This document shows positions 9,281 through 18,544 of a stretch of 64,000 nucleotides of DNA, piece by piece. Source of the stretch: Ferrovibrio terrae (GTDB lineage: Bacteria; Pseudomonadota; Alphaproteobacteria; Ferrovibrionales; Ferrovibrionaceae); the NCBI RefSeq assembly GCF_007197755.1, contig NZ_CP041636.1:2268001-2332000 (forward strand), read 5' to 3'. The notes below the pieces were generated by a model. That model did no database searches, was not told the DNA's origin, and worked only from the letters and a program-made list of their open reading frames with translations. The position numbers and the translations under genes are program-made. Position 1 is the first letter of the stretch; each line of letters starts with the position of its first letter.

Positions 9281-10504
9281 ATGAGCGCCCCAGTGTCCAG
9301 CGATCCGGCAACCGGTGCTGTGGAAAACCGTCGCAGCATCGGCTGGCGCATCAGCCTTCATTACGCGGCGCTGTTCCTGGTTCCCGGCGTGTATCTGCCG
9401 TTTTTCGCGGCCTGGCTCGAATCGCGCGGCCTGCGTCCGACTGAAATCTCGATCATGCTGGCCGTCGGCATCCTGATGCGCCTCGTCGCCGGCCCTGCAG
9501 CTGCGCATGCCGTGGATCGCAGCGGCCGTCGCAAGCTGGCGATCCTGCTGCTCGTCTGGGTCAGCATTGCCAGCTTCGCGCTGCTCGGATGGGTGGAAGG
9601 CTTCTCGGTGATGCTGCTGGTCTGGGTCGTGCATTCCGCCGCCTGGGCGCCGATTACGCCGTTCAGCGACAACATCGCCCTGCTGGCGGCCGCACGGCAT
9701 CAGCTGAATTACGGCCGCATGCGGCTATGGGGCAGCGTCAGCTTCCTGCTCGCGGCCTATCTCTCCGGTCTCTGGCTCAAGGGCAGGGACGAGGACTGGA
9801 TTTTCATCCTGCTGCTGGCCGGTTATGCGGTCCTGGTCGGCGGCGCGCATCTGCTGCCCGATCTGCGCCTGCCGCTGGCCAGGCCACGCGCCGGTGCGCC
9901 GGCCGTGATGCTGCTGCGTCAGCGCCGCTTCCTGCTCTTCGTCGGCGCCACCGCCTGCCTGCAGGCCAGCCATGCCGCTTTCTACACTTTCGGCACGCTG
10001 CACTGGCGCAGCATGGGCCATAGCGATGCCGCCATCGGCTGGCTCTGGGCCGAAGGCGTGCTGGCCGAAATCGTGCTGTTCGCCTTCGCGCAGCAATTGC
10101 CGGCGCGTCTGGGCGGCGCCGGCCTGCTGCTGATCGCCGCCGCCGGTGGCGTGCTGCGCTGGAGCATCACGGCGGGCGCCGAGGAATACATGCTGCTGGT
10201 GCTGCTGCAGTTTCTGCATGCCGCCACCTTCGGCGCGGCGCATCTCGGCGCCATGCGGCTTCTGACGGAGGGGTGTTCGCCGGAAACCTCGGCCACCGCG
10301 CAAAGTCTTTACGTGGCCGCCAACAGCACGATGCTGGCGCTGGCCACACTGGCCGTGGGTCCGATCTTCGCGGCCGGCGGCGGTGCGATCTACTGGGCGA
10401 TGACGGTGCTGTCGCTGGGCGGCGGTGTCTGCGCCTTCATGCTGTGGCGTCGGCGTGACGGGCTGAAGTTCAGCGGCGACGCAGCCACAGAACCAGGCCG
10501 GTAA
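9281..10504 (+). CDS. MFS transporter, HcaT/MFS_1-like family
   Basis: 407 residues from ATG 9281, which has GGAG six bases upstream. About twelve hydrophobic segments; NYGRMRLWGS in the middle and the D-R-S-G-R-R loop after the second helix are hallmarks of the phenylpropionate/nucleoside-symporter-like MFS branch. It acts in the inner membrane; the substrate is unknown. Divergent from the ABC-xdh operon with a palindrome in the spacer, so joint regulation and a related substrate are plausible. The 3' end overlaps the convergent PepSY gene by 35 bases. Confidence 0.82.
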   Translation: MSAPVSSDPATGAVENRRSIGWRISLHYAALFLVPGVYLPFFAAWLESRGLRPTEISIMLAVGILMRLVAGPAAAHAVDRSGRRKLAILLLVWVSIASFALLGWVEGFSVMLLVWVVHSAAWAPITPFSDNIALLAAARHQLNYGRMRLWGSVSFLLAAYLSGLWLKGRDEDWIFILLLAGYAVLVGGAHLLPDLRLPLARPRAGAPAVMLLRQRRFLLFVGATACLQASHAAFYTFGTLHWRSMGHSDAAIGWLWAEGVLAEIVLFAFAQQLPARLGGAGLLLIAAAGGVLRWSITAGAEEYMLLVLLQFLHAATFGAAHLGAMRLLTEGCSPETSATAQSLYVAANSTMLALATLAVGPIFAAGGGAIYWAMTVLSLGGGVCAFMLWRRRDGLKFSGDAATEPGR

Positions 10505-11543
10505 CGAACAGCAGCAGCGGCAGAATGCCCGCCATGAAGACCACGAAACGCCCGGCCTCGCCGAACATGTAGCCGGTATGCAGCGGGTAGGGCAGCTGGT
10601 CGAACACCAGATTGGCAGCGGGAAGCTCCGACACGCGCTGCAGGTCCAGCACGGTGCCGGCGGCATCGAGCAGCACATAGCTGCGGCCGTTCTGGTGAAT
10701 CTCGTCAGGTTGCCGCAGGCGGATGCGGGTGGCGCCGCCCGGCCGCGCCGGCGGTGAAATGAAAACCAGTCGCGCGCCGGGAATCTGTCGCAGCGCTTCG
10801 TCGACCAGCGCATCCAGTGATCGTGCATTTTCGAGTGTCATCGGGCGCACGGCTGGGCGCGCCTGCGGGATCCCGCCCAGTGCGGTCATCAGCGGCAGCA
10901 GCGGCTCGCGGAAGGTCAGGGCGCTGCCGCTCAGCGCGATCAGCAGCATCGGCATGGCAATGACAGAGCCCATCACCTTGTGCAGATCGAAGCTGCGGCG
11001 TTGCCAGCTCATGTTGCGCCACTTCAGCTGCAATGCCTGTTTCCATGCACGCAGGCGCGGTTGCGGCCACCAGAGGATAAGCCCGGTGATCGCGCTGATT
11101 GCCAGTACGACACCGACCCAGCCGACGATCTCGCGACCGAGTGCCTGCAGCATCAGGCGGCTGTGCAGTTCCAGCAGCACCGAAAAGATCTCTCCGCCCG
11201 GCAGCGGGCCGAGCAGCGTTGCGTTCGCCGGATCGACCAGCAGGGTGCGGCGCTCACCGCCATGCTCGATCAGGGCCTGTATTGGCCGGCCGGGATTTTC
11301 AGGATAGCGCAGGATGACGACGCGACCGTCGCCTGCAGGCAATGCGGATTGCGCGGCAGTCAGAATGCGCGACGGCGCAGCGGTTTCGCTGACGGTCACG
11401 CGCATCTGCCGCGGATAGAGCAGGGAGAGGATCTCGTCCTGGTAGACCAGGGCGCTGCCGGTGAGGCCGAGCAGCACGAAAATGATGCCGCCGGCCAGAC
11501 CGATCCAGAGATGCAGACGGCGCCAGAACTGTCGCAATGTCAC
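10470..11543 (-). CDS. PepSY-associated transmembrane protein
   Basis: 357 residues. A helix at about 12-34 precedes a periplasmic PepSY-type domain, with further helices at about 140-160 and 190-215 and a final one at the C-terminus (ending LVLWLRRR). Such four-helix PepSY proteins are commonly paired with siderophore receptors and are thought to act as inner-membrane ferric reductases or accessory subunits. It lies 29 bases downstream of the TonB-dependent receptor stop on the same strand, which supports an iron-acquisition role. Its tail overlaps the MFS gene in the opposite direction. Confidence 0.85.
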   Translation of the reverse strand: MTLRQFWRRLHLWIGLAGGIIFVLLGLTGSALVYQDEILSLLYPRQMRVTVSETAAPSRILTAAQSALPAGDGRVVILRYPENPGRPIQALIEHGGERRTLLVDPANATLLGPLPGGEIFSVLLELHSRLMLQALGREIVGWVGVVLAISAITGLILWWPQPRLRAWKQALQLKWRNMSWQRRSFDLHKVMGSVIAMPMLLIALSGSALTFREPLLPLMTALGGIPQARPAVRPMTLENARSLDALVDEALRQIPGARLVFISPPARPGGATRIRLRQPDEIHQNGRSYVLLDAAGTVLDLQRVSELPAANLVFDQLPYPLHTGYMFGEAGRFVVFMAGILPLLLFVTGLVLWLRRR

Positions 11544-11572
11544 TGGCGCCGTCCTGCTTTCGGATTAGGGCC

Positions 11573-13723
11573 TCAGAACACGAACTTGGTCTGAATATAG
11601 GCCGTTCGCGGCGCACCGGCAAAGATGCCGCCATTCGCTTCAACGCTGGCGCGGGTGAAATAATCCTTGTCGAGGATATTCACCATGCCGGCGGCGATGG
11701 TCACGCCGCTGTCGAAGTCATAGGCGACCTGGCCATTGAACAGCAGATAGCCCGGAATGGTGCCAAGCTTGCCGTTGGCGCTTTCCGCCACGGTGTTGGC
11801 ATCATCGGCGAACTGCGACGACTGGGCGTAGGCATTCAGGTTGAGGGTCCAGTTGTCGATGCGGTAGCGCGTGCCCAGCGTGGCAACATGTGGCGAGTAG
11901 AGCTGCACATGGTTGCCGCTGTTCACGCCCTGCTCGCGCGTGGCCTTGGTCCAGGCATAGGTGCCGTAGAGGCTAAGGCCCTTCATCGCCGGGTTGATCA
12001 TGCCGAGGTCGTATTCGGCCGCGGTCTCGATGCCGCGATGGCGGGTGGCACCGGTATTGATATTGACGCCGCCGACCGACTCGATCTGGTTGTCGAAATC
12101 GATCCAGAACACGCCGGCTTCCAGCGACAGGCCACCGGTGCGATAGCGCGCGCCGAGTTCATAGGTCTTGGCGCGCTCCGGTTCCAGGCTGGTTTCCGCC
12201 GCCGTCGTGGCGCCCAGCGCCAGATGCGTCACCGGGTTGAACGAGGTCGAGTAGTTGGCATAGCCGAACCACTCCCTGGTGGCTTCCCAGCCCAGACGCA
12301 GTGACGGCAGCGGCTCGTTATACTCTTCGGTGTCGCGGAAGCCGCCATTCATGTTGGTGCGGTCGACTTCCACCTTCTCAAAGCGCAGGCCGGGCGTCAC
12401 TGTCACAGTGCCGATCTTCACGGCATCGTCGACATAAACGGCATGCGCCTCGGTCGAGCCGGTCGACGAACGGATCATCACTTCCGGTGCGCCGAACGGG
12501 TTGCCACCGGCCGCGAAAGTGCGACGCATCTGGCGTTCGTCGGTCGATTCCGTCATGTAGCGATAGCCGACCGACATGGCATGCTTCACGCTGCCGGTTT
12601 CGGCCAGGGCCGTGAAGCGCGGCTCGAAGCCGTAGACGCTGTAATTGCGCGGCAGACGCTCCAGGCGGTTGGCCGTGGCGTCGCTGCCACCGCCCACCAC
12701 GGCAGTATTCGAATTCGAGGCCAGCGTGAATTCGCGCATGGCATTCGTGTGGAAGGCCGTGGTTTCCAGGCGATAGTCGCCGTTGAACTCGTTGACGTAT
12801 TTCACCACATATTCGTCGCGCTCGCCGAGGAAGCGTTCGCGCGAATGTGTCGACTGGTACGGATCGGCCCGATAGGCCGCCAGGTTCAGCGGGCCGGGCA
12901 GGTTCACATCGGCATAGTAATGATGGATGCGGGCTTCCAGGCGGCTGTTTTCGGTCAGCGCGAAGCGGCCCTTCAGCATGAAGTCATCGATGTCCTGCCG
13001 ATGGTTTTCGCGGAAACCTTCGCCATGATTGCCGGAATACAGCACGGCGAGGCCGGTGCCATTCTCCAGCGAGCCGCCGAACAGCAGGTCGGTCTTGCCG
13101 TTCATGCGGCCGTCACTGCCGGAAAGCGTGCTGTCGCCGCGCAGGCTGATCTCGCCGCCATAGGGCGTGGTCGGGATGTCCTTGGTGACGAAGTTGACGA
13201 CGCCGCCCGAGATATTGGGCCCGTAGCGGACCGAGCCGCCGCCCTTCACCACGTCGATCGCCTGCAGCATGCCGAGCGAGACGCCGGCCAGCGAGGTTTC
13301 CGGCTGGCCATAGGGCGCCACCGACATCGGCACGCCGTCCAGCAGGAGCGTGGTGCCGGCGCTGAGTCGCGAGGTCATGCCGCGGATGCCGATATTGAGC
13401 GCGGAATCGGCGCTGCCGGTGCCGTTATTCGGCGGGGCCTGCACGCCGGGAATGGCACGGATGGCCTCGGTCACGGTCGAGGCGCCGCTCTGCTCGAACT
13501 GCTCCTGGCGCACCACGCCGCGGCCGCCGGCATGGGTGCGGACCACTTCCGGATCCGCCTCGCCAAGCCAGTCGCCGGCCGCGTTGACGGTGATGGTCTG
13601 CAGCTGGACAGGCTGGCTGTCCTGCCCTGTGCTTTGGGCATGGGCCTGACCGGCGAAGAGCGCGGCGGCGGGCAAGGTGAGCAGAAGGCCAAGCGTGCTG
13701 GCCGATCCCCGGATGTTTTTCAT
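11573..13723 (-). CDS. TonB-dependent outer-membrane receptor
   Basis: 716 residues from ATG 13723; an in-frame ATG at 13735 would add four residues. The Sec signal peptide starts MKNIRG and ends near AGQAHAQ. A plug domain (about 40-170) and a 22-stranded barrel follow, ending in the aromatic C-terminal strand (QTKFVF). Layout and sequence resemble ferric-citrate/siderophore receptors of the FecA type. It imports a ligand across the outer membrane using TonB energy. It probably forms an operon with the PepSY protein; a Fur-like box overlaps its start region. The exact ligand is not predictable. Confidence 0.92.
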   Translation of the reverse strand: MKNIRGSASTLGLLLTLPAAALFAGQAHAQSTGQDSQPVQLQTITVNAAGDWLGEADPEVVRTHAGGRGVVRQEQFEQSGASTVTEAIRAIPGVQAPPNNGTGSADSALNIGIRGMTSRLSAGTTLLLDGVPMSVAPYGQPETSLAGVSLGMLQAIDVVKGGGSVRYGPNISGGVVNFVTKDIPTTPYGGEISLRGDSTLSGSDGRMNGKTDLLFGGSLENGTGLAVLYSGNHGEGFRENHRQDIDDFMLKGRFALTENSRLEARIHHYYADVNLPGPLNLAAYRADPYQSTHSRERFLGERDEYVVKYVNEFNGDYRLETTAFHTNAMREFTLASNSNTAVVGGGSDATANRLERLPRNYSVYGFEPRFTALAETGSVKHAMSVGYRYMTESTDERQMRRTFAAGGNPFGAPEVMIRSSTGSTEAHAVYVDDAVKIGTVTVTPGLRFEKVEVDRTNMNGGFRDTEEYNEPLPSLRLGWEATREWFGYANYSTSFNPVTHLALGATTAAETSLEPERAKTYELGARYRTGGLSLEAGVFWIDFDNQIESVGGVNINTGATRHRGIETAAEYDLGMINPAMKGLSLYGTYAWTKATREQGVNSGNHVQLYSPHVATLGTRYRIDNWTLNLNAYAQSSQFADDANTVAESANGKLGTIPGYLLFNGQVAYDFDSGVTIAAGMVNILDKDYFTRASVEANGGIFAGAPRTAYIQTKFVF

Positions 13724-13725
13724 TA

Positions 13726-13740
13726 TGAGACTCATTCTTA
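13726..13740 (-). promoter_or_regulatory. Candidate Fur-type box at the TonB-receptor start
   Basis: TGAGACTCATTCTTA matches 11 of 14 fixed positions of the 7-1-7 Fur heptamer repeat (TGATAAT-N-ATTATCA). It lies within a wider imperfect palindrome at 13722-13742 that touches the start codon of the receptor. Position and neighbourhood (TonB receptor plus PepSY protein) fit iron repression. The match is by eye only. Confidence 0.4.
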
Positions 13741-13830
13741 ATATCAGGAAATGGCATCTTTCAGCCAAGGGGATGGTTCCTGTCAAGAATGGTTGCGGCC
13801 GCTCAGTTACAAATGCGTCGCAGTGACAAA

Positions 13831-13861
13831 AAAGCCACTGGTCCGTGGACCAGTGGCTTTT
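13831..13861 (-). terminator. Intrinsic terminator after iorB
   Basis: Perfect 11-bp stem GCCACTGGTCC / GGACCAGTGGC (13834-13857) with flanking A and T runs on both sides; on the minus strand the hairpin is followed by six T. It lies 24 bases past the iorB stop and separates that operon from the TonB-receptor gene. The symmetric tracts could make it work in both directions. Confidence 0.85.
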
Positions 13862-13884
13862 AGGATGATTCTAAATTTTATCGT

Positions 13885-16101
13885 CTAGGCTGATTTCGTC
13901 GCTGTGGCGGGCAACGGCAGGGCGCGGAACACCATCTTGGTGCCGCTCATCAGCGCATTGGCCACCGCCGGCGCCACCGGCGGCGTGCCGGGTTCGCCGA
14001 TACCGGTCGGCTTTTCCTTTGACGGCACGATATGCACTTCCACCTTCGGCATCTCGTGGATGCGCAGCACTTCGTAGTCGTGGAAGTTGGACTGCTCGAC
14101 CGCACCGCCCTTGGCCAGGCTGATGCCAGGCTTGATCGTGGCGGAGAGGCCGTAACCTATGCCGCTTTCCATCTGCGCGCGGATGATGTTGGGGTTGATC
14201 GGCGTGCCGCAATCGACGGCGGCAACGATCTTCTCCACTTTCCAGCTGCCATCGGGCTGCAGCGCCACTTCAGCCACTTCCGCCACAAAGGAGGCGAAGC
14301 TTTCATGCACGGCGATGCCGCGCACTTTGCCCGCCGGCAGCGGCTTGCCCCAGCCGGCTTTCTCGGCCGCCAGGTTCAGCACACCAAGATGGCGCGGATG
14401 CCTGGCCAGCAGCTTGCGGCGCAAGGCCACCGGATCCTGGCTGGTCGCATTGGCGATTTCATCCAGGAAGACCTCGGTAGCGAAGGCGGTATGCGTGCTG
14501 CCCACCGACCGCCACCACAGCACCGGCACGCCGGTCTTCGTAGTGTGCAGCTCGACGCTCATGTTGGGGATGGCATAGGGCAGGTTGGAGGCGCCCTCCA
14601 CCGAGGTGGCGTCGATGCCGTCCTTGACCATGAACTGCTCAAACGCCGTGCCGGCCATGATCGACTGGCCGACAATGCGATGCTGCCAGGCGATGATATC
14701 GCCCTTGTCGTCCACACCGGCCTTCAGCACGTGGTGATACATCGGACGGTAGCGGCCGCCCTGGATATCGTCCTCGCGCGTCCACACCAGACGCACCGGC
14801 GCGCCGCTATTGCTTCCCTTGGCAGCCATCGCCTTGGCGATCTCGACGCCTTCCACGATGTAATCCGACTGCATCGTGGCGCGGCGGCCGAAACTGCCGC
14901 CGGCATACAGCGTGTTGATCTTCACCTGCTCGGGCTTGAAGCCCAGCACATGGGCGGCATTGCCCTGGTCGACGGTCTGGAACTGGTCGCCGGCCCAGAT
15001 CTCAACTTTGTCGGCCTCCAGCTTCACCACGCAGTCGAGCGGCTCCATCGGGGCATGCGCCAGATAGGGGAAGTCGTAGCTCGCCTCGATGACCTTCGCG
15101 GCTTTGACAAAAGCCGCATCGACATCGCCTTCCTTGCGCGCCGGCAGGCCCGGCTTTTTGGCCAGTTCCTTATACTCGGCCATCACCTCATCCGTGCTGC
15201 GCTTCTCGGCCCTGGAGTCGTCCCACTGGATTTCCAGCGCTTCGCGGCCGAGCTTGGCGGCCCAGAAGTTCTTCGCCACGACAGCGACGCCGTTGGAAAT
15301 CTGCACCACATCCACGACACCGGGCACGGCTTTCGCCTTGCCGGCATCGAAGCTTTTCACCGTGGCGCCGAACAGCGGCGCGCGCTGCAGCAGCGCGGTC
15401 AGCTGGCCAGGCAGTTTCACGTCGATGGTATACTGCGCGGTGCCATTGCTCTTGGCGCGGGCATCCAGACGCGGCACATCCTTGCCGATCAGCGTGAACT
15501 TCGCCGGGTCCTTCAGCGGCACGTCCGCCGGCGGCGCAATCGTGGCGGCCCTGGCCGCGAGCTGGCCGAAGGTGGCCTTCTTGCCACTGGCATGGCTCAC
15601 CACGCCTTTCGCCACGGTGATCTCGCGCGCCGGGACCTTCCAGTCCTCTGCCGCGGCCTGCACCAGCATGGCGCACGCGGTGGCACCGGCCTTGCGCAGC
15701 TGATCCCAGGAATTCGCCATCGCCGTGCTGCCGCCGGTGCCCTGCATGCCGAAGGCGAGGTTGGCATAAAGCTTCACATCGGCCGGCGCGCCCTCGGTGC
15801 GCATCTGTTTCCAGTCGGCATCCAGTTCCTCGGCCACGATGGTGGCGAGGCCGGTATAGGTGCCCTGGCCCATTTCCAGATGCTTGGACAGCACGGTGAC
15901 GGTGTTGTCCGGCGCGATGCGGATGAAGGCGTTGATCAGCTTAGGCTCAGCCGCAGCAGCCTTCTGGGCCATCGCATGGCGCGGCGCCCAGTGGAAGCCG
16001 ACGACGAGGCCGACCGACGCGGCGCCTGCACCCTGCAGGAAACGGCGGCGCGACGACACGATAGCTTTTTGGGCAAGTTTGATCTTTGTCTGGTCGGTCA
16101 T
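13885..16101 (-). CDS. iorB: Isoquinoline 1-oxidoreductase-type molybdenum hydroxylase, large subunit
   Basis: 738 residues. A twin-arginine signal (SRRRFL at 17-22, then a hydrophobic stretch to about 45) marks periplasmic export in a folded, cofactor-loaded state. The rest is the duplicated molybdopterin-binding fold of the IorB/aldehyde dehydrogenase group, with the catalytic glutamate in GIGEPGTPP (Glu 703). Family members hydroxylate N-heterocycles or oxidise aldehydes. The small [2Fe-2S] subunit gene lies two bases upstream and lacks its own signal, so it is presumably co-exported. No cytochrome subunit is present. The substrate is not predictable. Confidence 0.88.
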   Translation of the reverse strand: MTDQTKIKLAQKAIVSSRRRFLQGAGAASVGLVVGFHWAPRHAMAQKAAAAEPKLINAFIRIAPDNTVTVLSKHLEMGQGTYTGLATIVAEELDADWKQMRTEGAPADVKLYANLAFGMQGTGGSTAMANSWDQLRKAGATACAMLVQAAAEDWKVPAREITVAKGVVSHASGKKATFGQLAARAATIAPPADVPLKDPAKFTLIGKDVPRLDARAKSNGTAQYTIDVKLPGQLTALLQRAPLFGATVKSFDAGKAKAVPGVVDVVQISNGVAVVAKNFWAAKLGREALEIQWDDSRAEKRSTDEVMAEYKELAKKPGLPARKEGDVDAAFVKAAKVIEASYDFPYLAHAPMEPLDCVVKLEADKVEIWAGDQFQTVDQGNAAHVLGFKPEQVKINTLYAGGSFGRRATMQSDYIVEGVEIAKAMAAKGSNSGAPVRLVWTREDDIQGGRYRPMYHHVLKAGVDDKGDIIAWQHRIVGQSIMAGTAFEQFMVKDGIDATSVEGASNLPYAIPNMSVELHTTKTGVPVLWWRSVGSTHTAFATEVFLDEIANATSQDPVALRRKLLARHPRHLGVLNLAAEKAGWGKPLPAGKVRGIAVHESFASFVAEVAEVALQPDGSWKVEKIVAAVDCGTPINPNIIRAQMESGIGYGLSATIKPGISLAKGGAVEQSNFHDYEVLRIHEMPKVEVHIVPSKEKPTGIGEPGTPPVAPAVANALMSGTKMVFRALPLPATATKSA

Positions 16102-16103
16102 GA

Positions 16104-16565
16104 TCAGGCCCTCACGGTCTTGGCGGCGTCATGGATGGCGGCGCGGATGCGGACGTAAGTGGCGCAGCGGCAGATGTTGCCCTGCATCGCCTCGTCGATC
16201 TCGGCGTCAGACGGCTTCTTGTTGTCGCTCAGCAGCGCCACGGCCGACATGATCTGGCCGGACTGGCAGTAGCCGCATTGCGCCACTTCATGCTTCACCC
16301 AGGCAGCCTGCACGGCCTGCGCCACCTTGCCGCCGAGGCCCTCGATGGTGGTGACCTTCTGGCCTTCGATGGCGGAGATCGGCGTGGAGCAGGCGCGTAC
16401 CGGCTGGCCGTCCACATGCATGGTACAGGCGCCGCACTGTGCCGCGCCGCAGCCGAATTTGCTGCCGGTCAGACCGATCTCGTCGCGCACGGCCCAGAGC
16501 AGCGGCATGTCGGGGTCGACATCCAGGCTGACTGGCTTGTTGTTCAATGTGAATTTGGTTGCCAT
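16104..16565 (-). CDS. iorA: [2Fe-2S] small subunit of the IorAB molybdenum hydroxylase
   Basis: 153 residues, the usual size. Ferredoxin-type cluster cysteines 39, 44, 47 and 59, then the helical second cluster with CGYC (97-100) and CRC (132-134). It relays electrons from the Mo centre of IorB to an external acceptor. GGAGG precedes the ATG. First gene of the leftward iorAB operon, divergent from an HxlR-family regulator that is the obvious candidate controller. No export signal of its own. Confidence 0.93.
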   Translation of the reverse strand: MATKFTLNNKPVSLDVDPDMPLLWAVRDEIGLTGSKFGCGAAQCGACTMHVDGQPVRACSTPISAIEGQKVTTIEGLGGKVAQAVQAAWVKHEVAQCGYCQSGQIMSAVALLSDNKKPSDAEIDEAMQGNICRCATYVRIRAAIHDAAKTVRA

Positions 16566-16885
16566 CGTGGTCCTCCACCGGGGCTTGTGAAGACAAAACG
16601 CAGATCACGCCTCCGAGGCCGGAGCGCGTCTGCAGGAAATTTCAGAAGCATCGTCGGGGCATTCGGACGGCCCCAATTCATTCCGCATAACGGGCTGGTC
16701 AGCGTGGTCAGTATACCTCATGCGGGCGGGCGCCCGCTGCGGATTCTTTTCGACGATGTGTGACTGCCGACAGAAATTGGTCTGACAGCCGGCGGAAAAC
16801 TATGGCCTTGCCGGTCGTCGTGCGATTATCTGTCTGCATCGCGCAATCATATAAACAGCTGCTTCCGATCAGCAATAAGGCACTT
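16566..16885. other. Divergent promoter region, iorAB / hxlR
   Basis: 320 bases without a convincing gene. It should hold both promoters. An inverted pair GCGAT / ATCGC (16822-16842, 11-base spacer) lies ~45 bases before the HxlR start and could be an operator. An AT-rich CATATAAA stretch follows at about 16848-16855. In-frame upstream codons of the HxlR frame exist here but encode no conserved sequence. Confidence 0.5.
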
Positions 16886-17362
16886 ATGGCATCCGATAGG
16901 CACCCGGCAGAAACCATGAAAAGCGACACGGCGGAGCGCACCCCACAGCTATCGCCGGCCGCCTGCGCGCAGCCCTGCGTGATCAGCAAGGAAGCCGAGG
17001 ATCTCGTGCGCAATCTGCTGGTGCGCTTCGGCGACAAGTGGAGCATGCGGGTGATGGACGAACTCTACGAACGCGGCGCGCTGCGATTTACACGGCTGCG
17101 CGAATGCCTGCCGGGCGTCAGCCAGAAAATGCTGACCCAGACGCTGCGTCAGCTGGAACGCGACGGCGTGGTGGCGCGCCGTGTCTATGCCGAGGTGCCG
17201 CCGCGGGTGGATTACGAACTCACGCCGATCGGCATCGATCTCGCCGAGGCACTCTGCGGCGTCTGGGAATGGGCGATGAAATACGAGCAGACGGTTGCCG
17301 GTGCACGACAGGCCTATGATGGCCAGATGAAAGCTCCGGCGAAGGATAGCTCGCCGGTCTAG
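16886..17362 (+). CDS. HxlR-family transcriptional regulator
   Basis: 158 residues from ATG 16886 (AAGG five bases upstream); an alternative ATG at 16916 is possible. The winged-helix HxlR domain covers about 35-135: the GDKWSMRVMDEL helix, then the recognition region with LTQTLRQLERDGVV and the wing RRVYAEVPPRVDYELT. HxlR proteins bind as dimers and often sense redox or aldehydes; CAQPC (two cysteines) just before the domain is compatible with that. Divergent from iorAB, its likely target. The stop overlaps the convergent PAS_5 gene stop by 4 bases. Confidence 0.85.
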   Translation: MASDRHPAETMKSDTAERTPQLSPAACAQPCVISKEAEDLVRNLLVRFGDKWSMRVMDELYERGALRFTRLRECLPGVSQKMLTQTLRQLERDGVVARRVYAEVPPRVDYELTPIGIDLAEALCGVWEWAMKYEQTVAGARQAYDGQMKAPAKDSSPV

Positions 17363-17835
17363 CCGGCGATGGCAAATTTCTGGTCGGCCTGGCTGCAGGC
17401 GTCATTGGCCGACAGCGGATAGATCGCCACCAGGATGCGGTCGACGGTAACGCCGTCCTCGCTCAGCGGCAGCAGCAGCTTGCCCATACTGGTGTAGATC
17501 GCGCTGTTGGGTGAATTGTCGTGCACGAAATGCACCGGCGCGGCGCGCGCCACGCAGTCGTGGTAATGATGTGTGGTGCTGGCGATGTTGTGGCAGATCT
17601 CGTCCACATACTGTCCGGTGATGCTGTGGCCGCGATAGCTGTCGAGCTGCGTACCCGACAGCACCACGCGGAAACGCGTCTCTGCGTCGCTGCGTTCCAC
17701 CGTGACGATGCCGATATTGCCGAGCCAGGCGCGCAGTTCGTGCGGCGGGAAATCGCAGCGGCTGGGCAGGGCGCGGTCGCCGCGCTTCATCTGCCAGAAG
17801 GCTTCGAGCGTACGCAGTTCTTCCGGGCATGACAT
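17359..17835 (-). CDS. PAS_5 (PF07310-type) single-domain PAS protein
   Basis: 158 residues making up one PAS-like domain of the family common in alphaproteobacteria (an N-terminal L..FW..KRG..LPSR.D..P element, then the GNIGIV strand and a SYRGHSITGQ stretch). Such proteins lack an output domain; ligand and partner are unknown. GGGAG stands about ten bases before the ATG. A strong 12-bp hairpin lies 24 bases upstream of the start (17859-17887). Convergent with hxlR (CTAG shared between the two stops). Confidence 0.78.
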   Translation of the reverse strand: MSCPEELRTLEAFWQMKRGDRALPSRCDFPPHELRAWLGNIGIVTVERSDAETRFRVVLSGTQLDSYRGHSITGQYVDEICHNIASTTHHYHDCVARAAPVHFVHDNSPNSAIYTSMGKLLLPLSEDGVTVDRILVAIYPLSANDACSQADQKFAIAG

Positions 17836-17858
17836 GACGCATCACTCCCTGTGTCGGT

Positions 17859-17887
17859 CGCCGGCCTGCAGGGTATGCAGGCCGGCG
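17859..17887 (-). other. Perfect 12-bp hairpin upstream of the PAS_5 gene
   Basis: Arms CGCCGGCCTGCA (17859-17870) and TGCAGGCCGGCG (17876-17887) around a 5-base loop GGGTA. It is not followed by a T run on either strand, so it is not a simple intrinsic terminator. It sits in the presumed 5' leader of the minus-strand PAS_5 gene; an operator or mRNA-stability element is possible. Confidence 0.55.
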
Positions 17888-18090
17888 GCGTGAACGATTG
17901 CGAGACGAAGTGGGGATGGGGACTGTTTTTTGCAGAACGTCTGGGGTGAGGGCGTTGTAGCCCGGCCAGCGAGACGCGGCTGTGCTCCCCATCACAGGTC
18001 GTGAAGCATCGAAACGGGCCTGTGCCGGCCGTCACACTTTGCTCTAGACTGGCGACCAACAGCCGGAACGGTCAGCGGGGAGGACGCACC

Positions 18091-18456
18091 ATGATGGCAC
18101 TCGAAGACATGGTCGATACCTATTGTGCGGCATGGAATGCGGCGGAGGCCGCCGAACGCAACCGCCTGCTGCGCGTGGCCTGGACGGCCGATGGCCGCTA
18201 CAGCGATCCGATGGTGCAGGAGCTCGACCGCGCGGCGCTGGTGGCGCATATCGGCGTGCTGCTCGACCGCTTTCCCGGCAGCACGATCCGCCGTACCACC
18301 GCCGTCGACAGTCATCACGGCGGGCTGCGCTTCGGCTTCGTGCGTCTGGACGCCGGTGGCAGCATGATGCGCGAGGGTGTCGATTTCTGCCAGCTCGGCG
18401 AGGGCGGGCGGCTGCACCGGATCATCGGCTTTTTCGGGGCACTTCAGTCAGTCTAG
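18091..18456 (+). CDS. SnoaL/NTF2-like protein
   Basis: 121 residues from ATG 18091, with a strong GGGGAGGA site 6 bases before it. The start helix (MVDTYCAAWNA), the WTADGRYSDPM strand region and the C-terminal FCQLGEGGRLHRIIGFFG strand are typical of the SnoaL-like NTF2 cone fold, whose members include ketosteroid-isomerase-like enzymes and ligand-binding proteins. No specific function can be assigned. It stands alone, convergent with efp; the terminator between them serves efp. Confidence 0.75.
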   Translation: MMALEDMVDTYCAAWNAAEAAERNRLLRVAWTADGRYSDPMVQELDRAALVAHIGVLLDRFPGSTIRRTTAVDSHHGGLRFGFVRLDAGGSMMREGVDFCQLGEGGRLHRIIGFFGALQSV

Positions 18457-18474
18457 CAGATGTGGGGCAGGCAT

Positions 18475-18505
18475 GAAAAAACCCGCCGCATCGCTGCGGC
18501 GGGTT
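18475..18505 (-). terminator. Intrinsic terminator of efp
   Basis: Stem ACCCGCCGCA (18481-18490) / TGCGGCGGGT (18495-18504) with loop TCGC. On the minus strand the stem is followed by seven T (the A run at 18475-18481, part of which can pair). It lies 40 bases after the efp stop. Confidence 0.85.
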
Positions 18506-18544
18506 CCAATTCTCGCCCATGAGGCGGGAGACGGGCGCGCAGGT

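Noticed and set aside
13831-13861. Operator for the TonB receptor
   Set aside because: The stem with T runs directly after iorB is explained fully as an intrinsic terminator.
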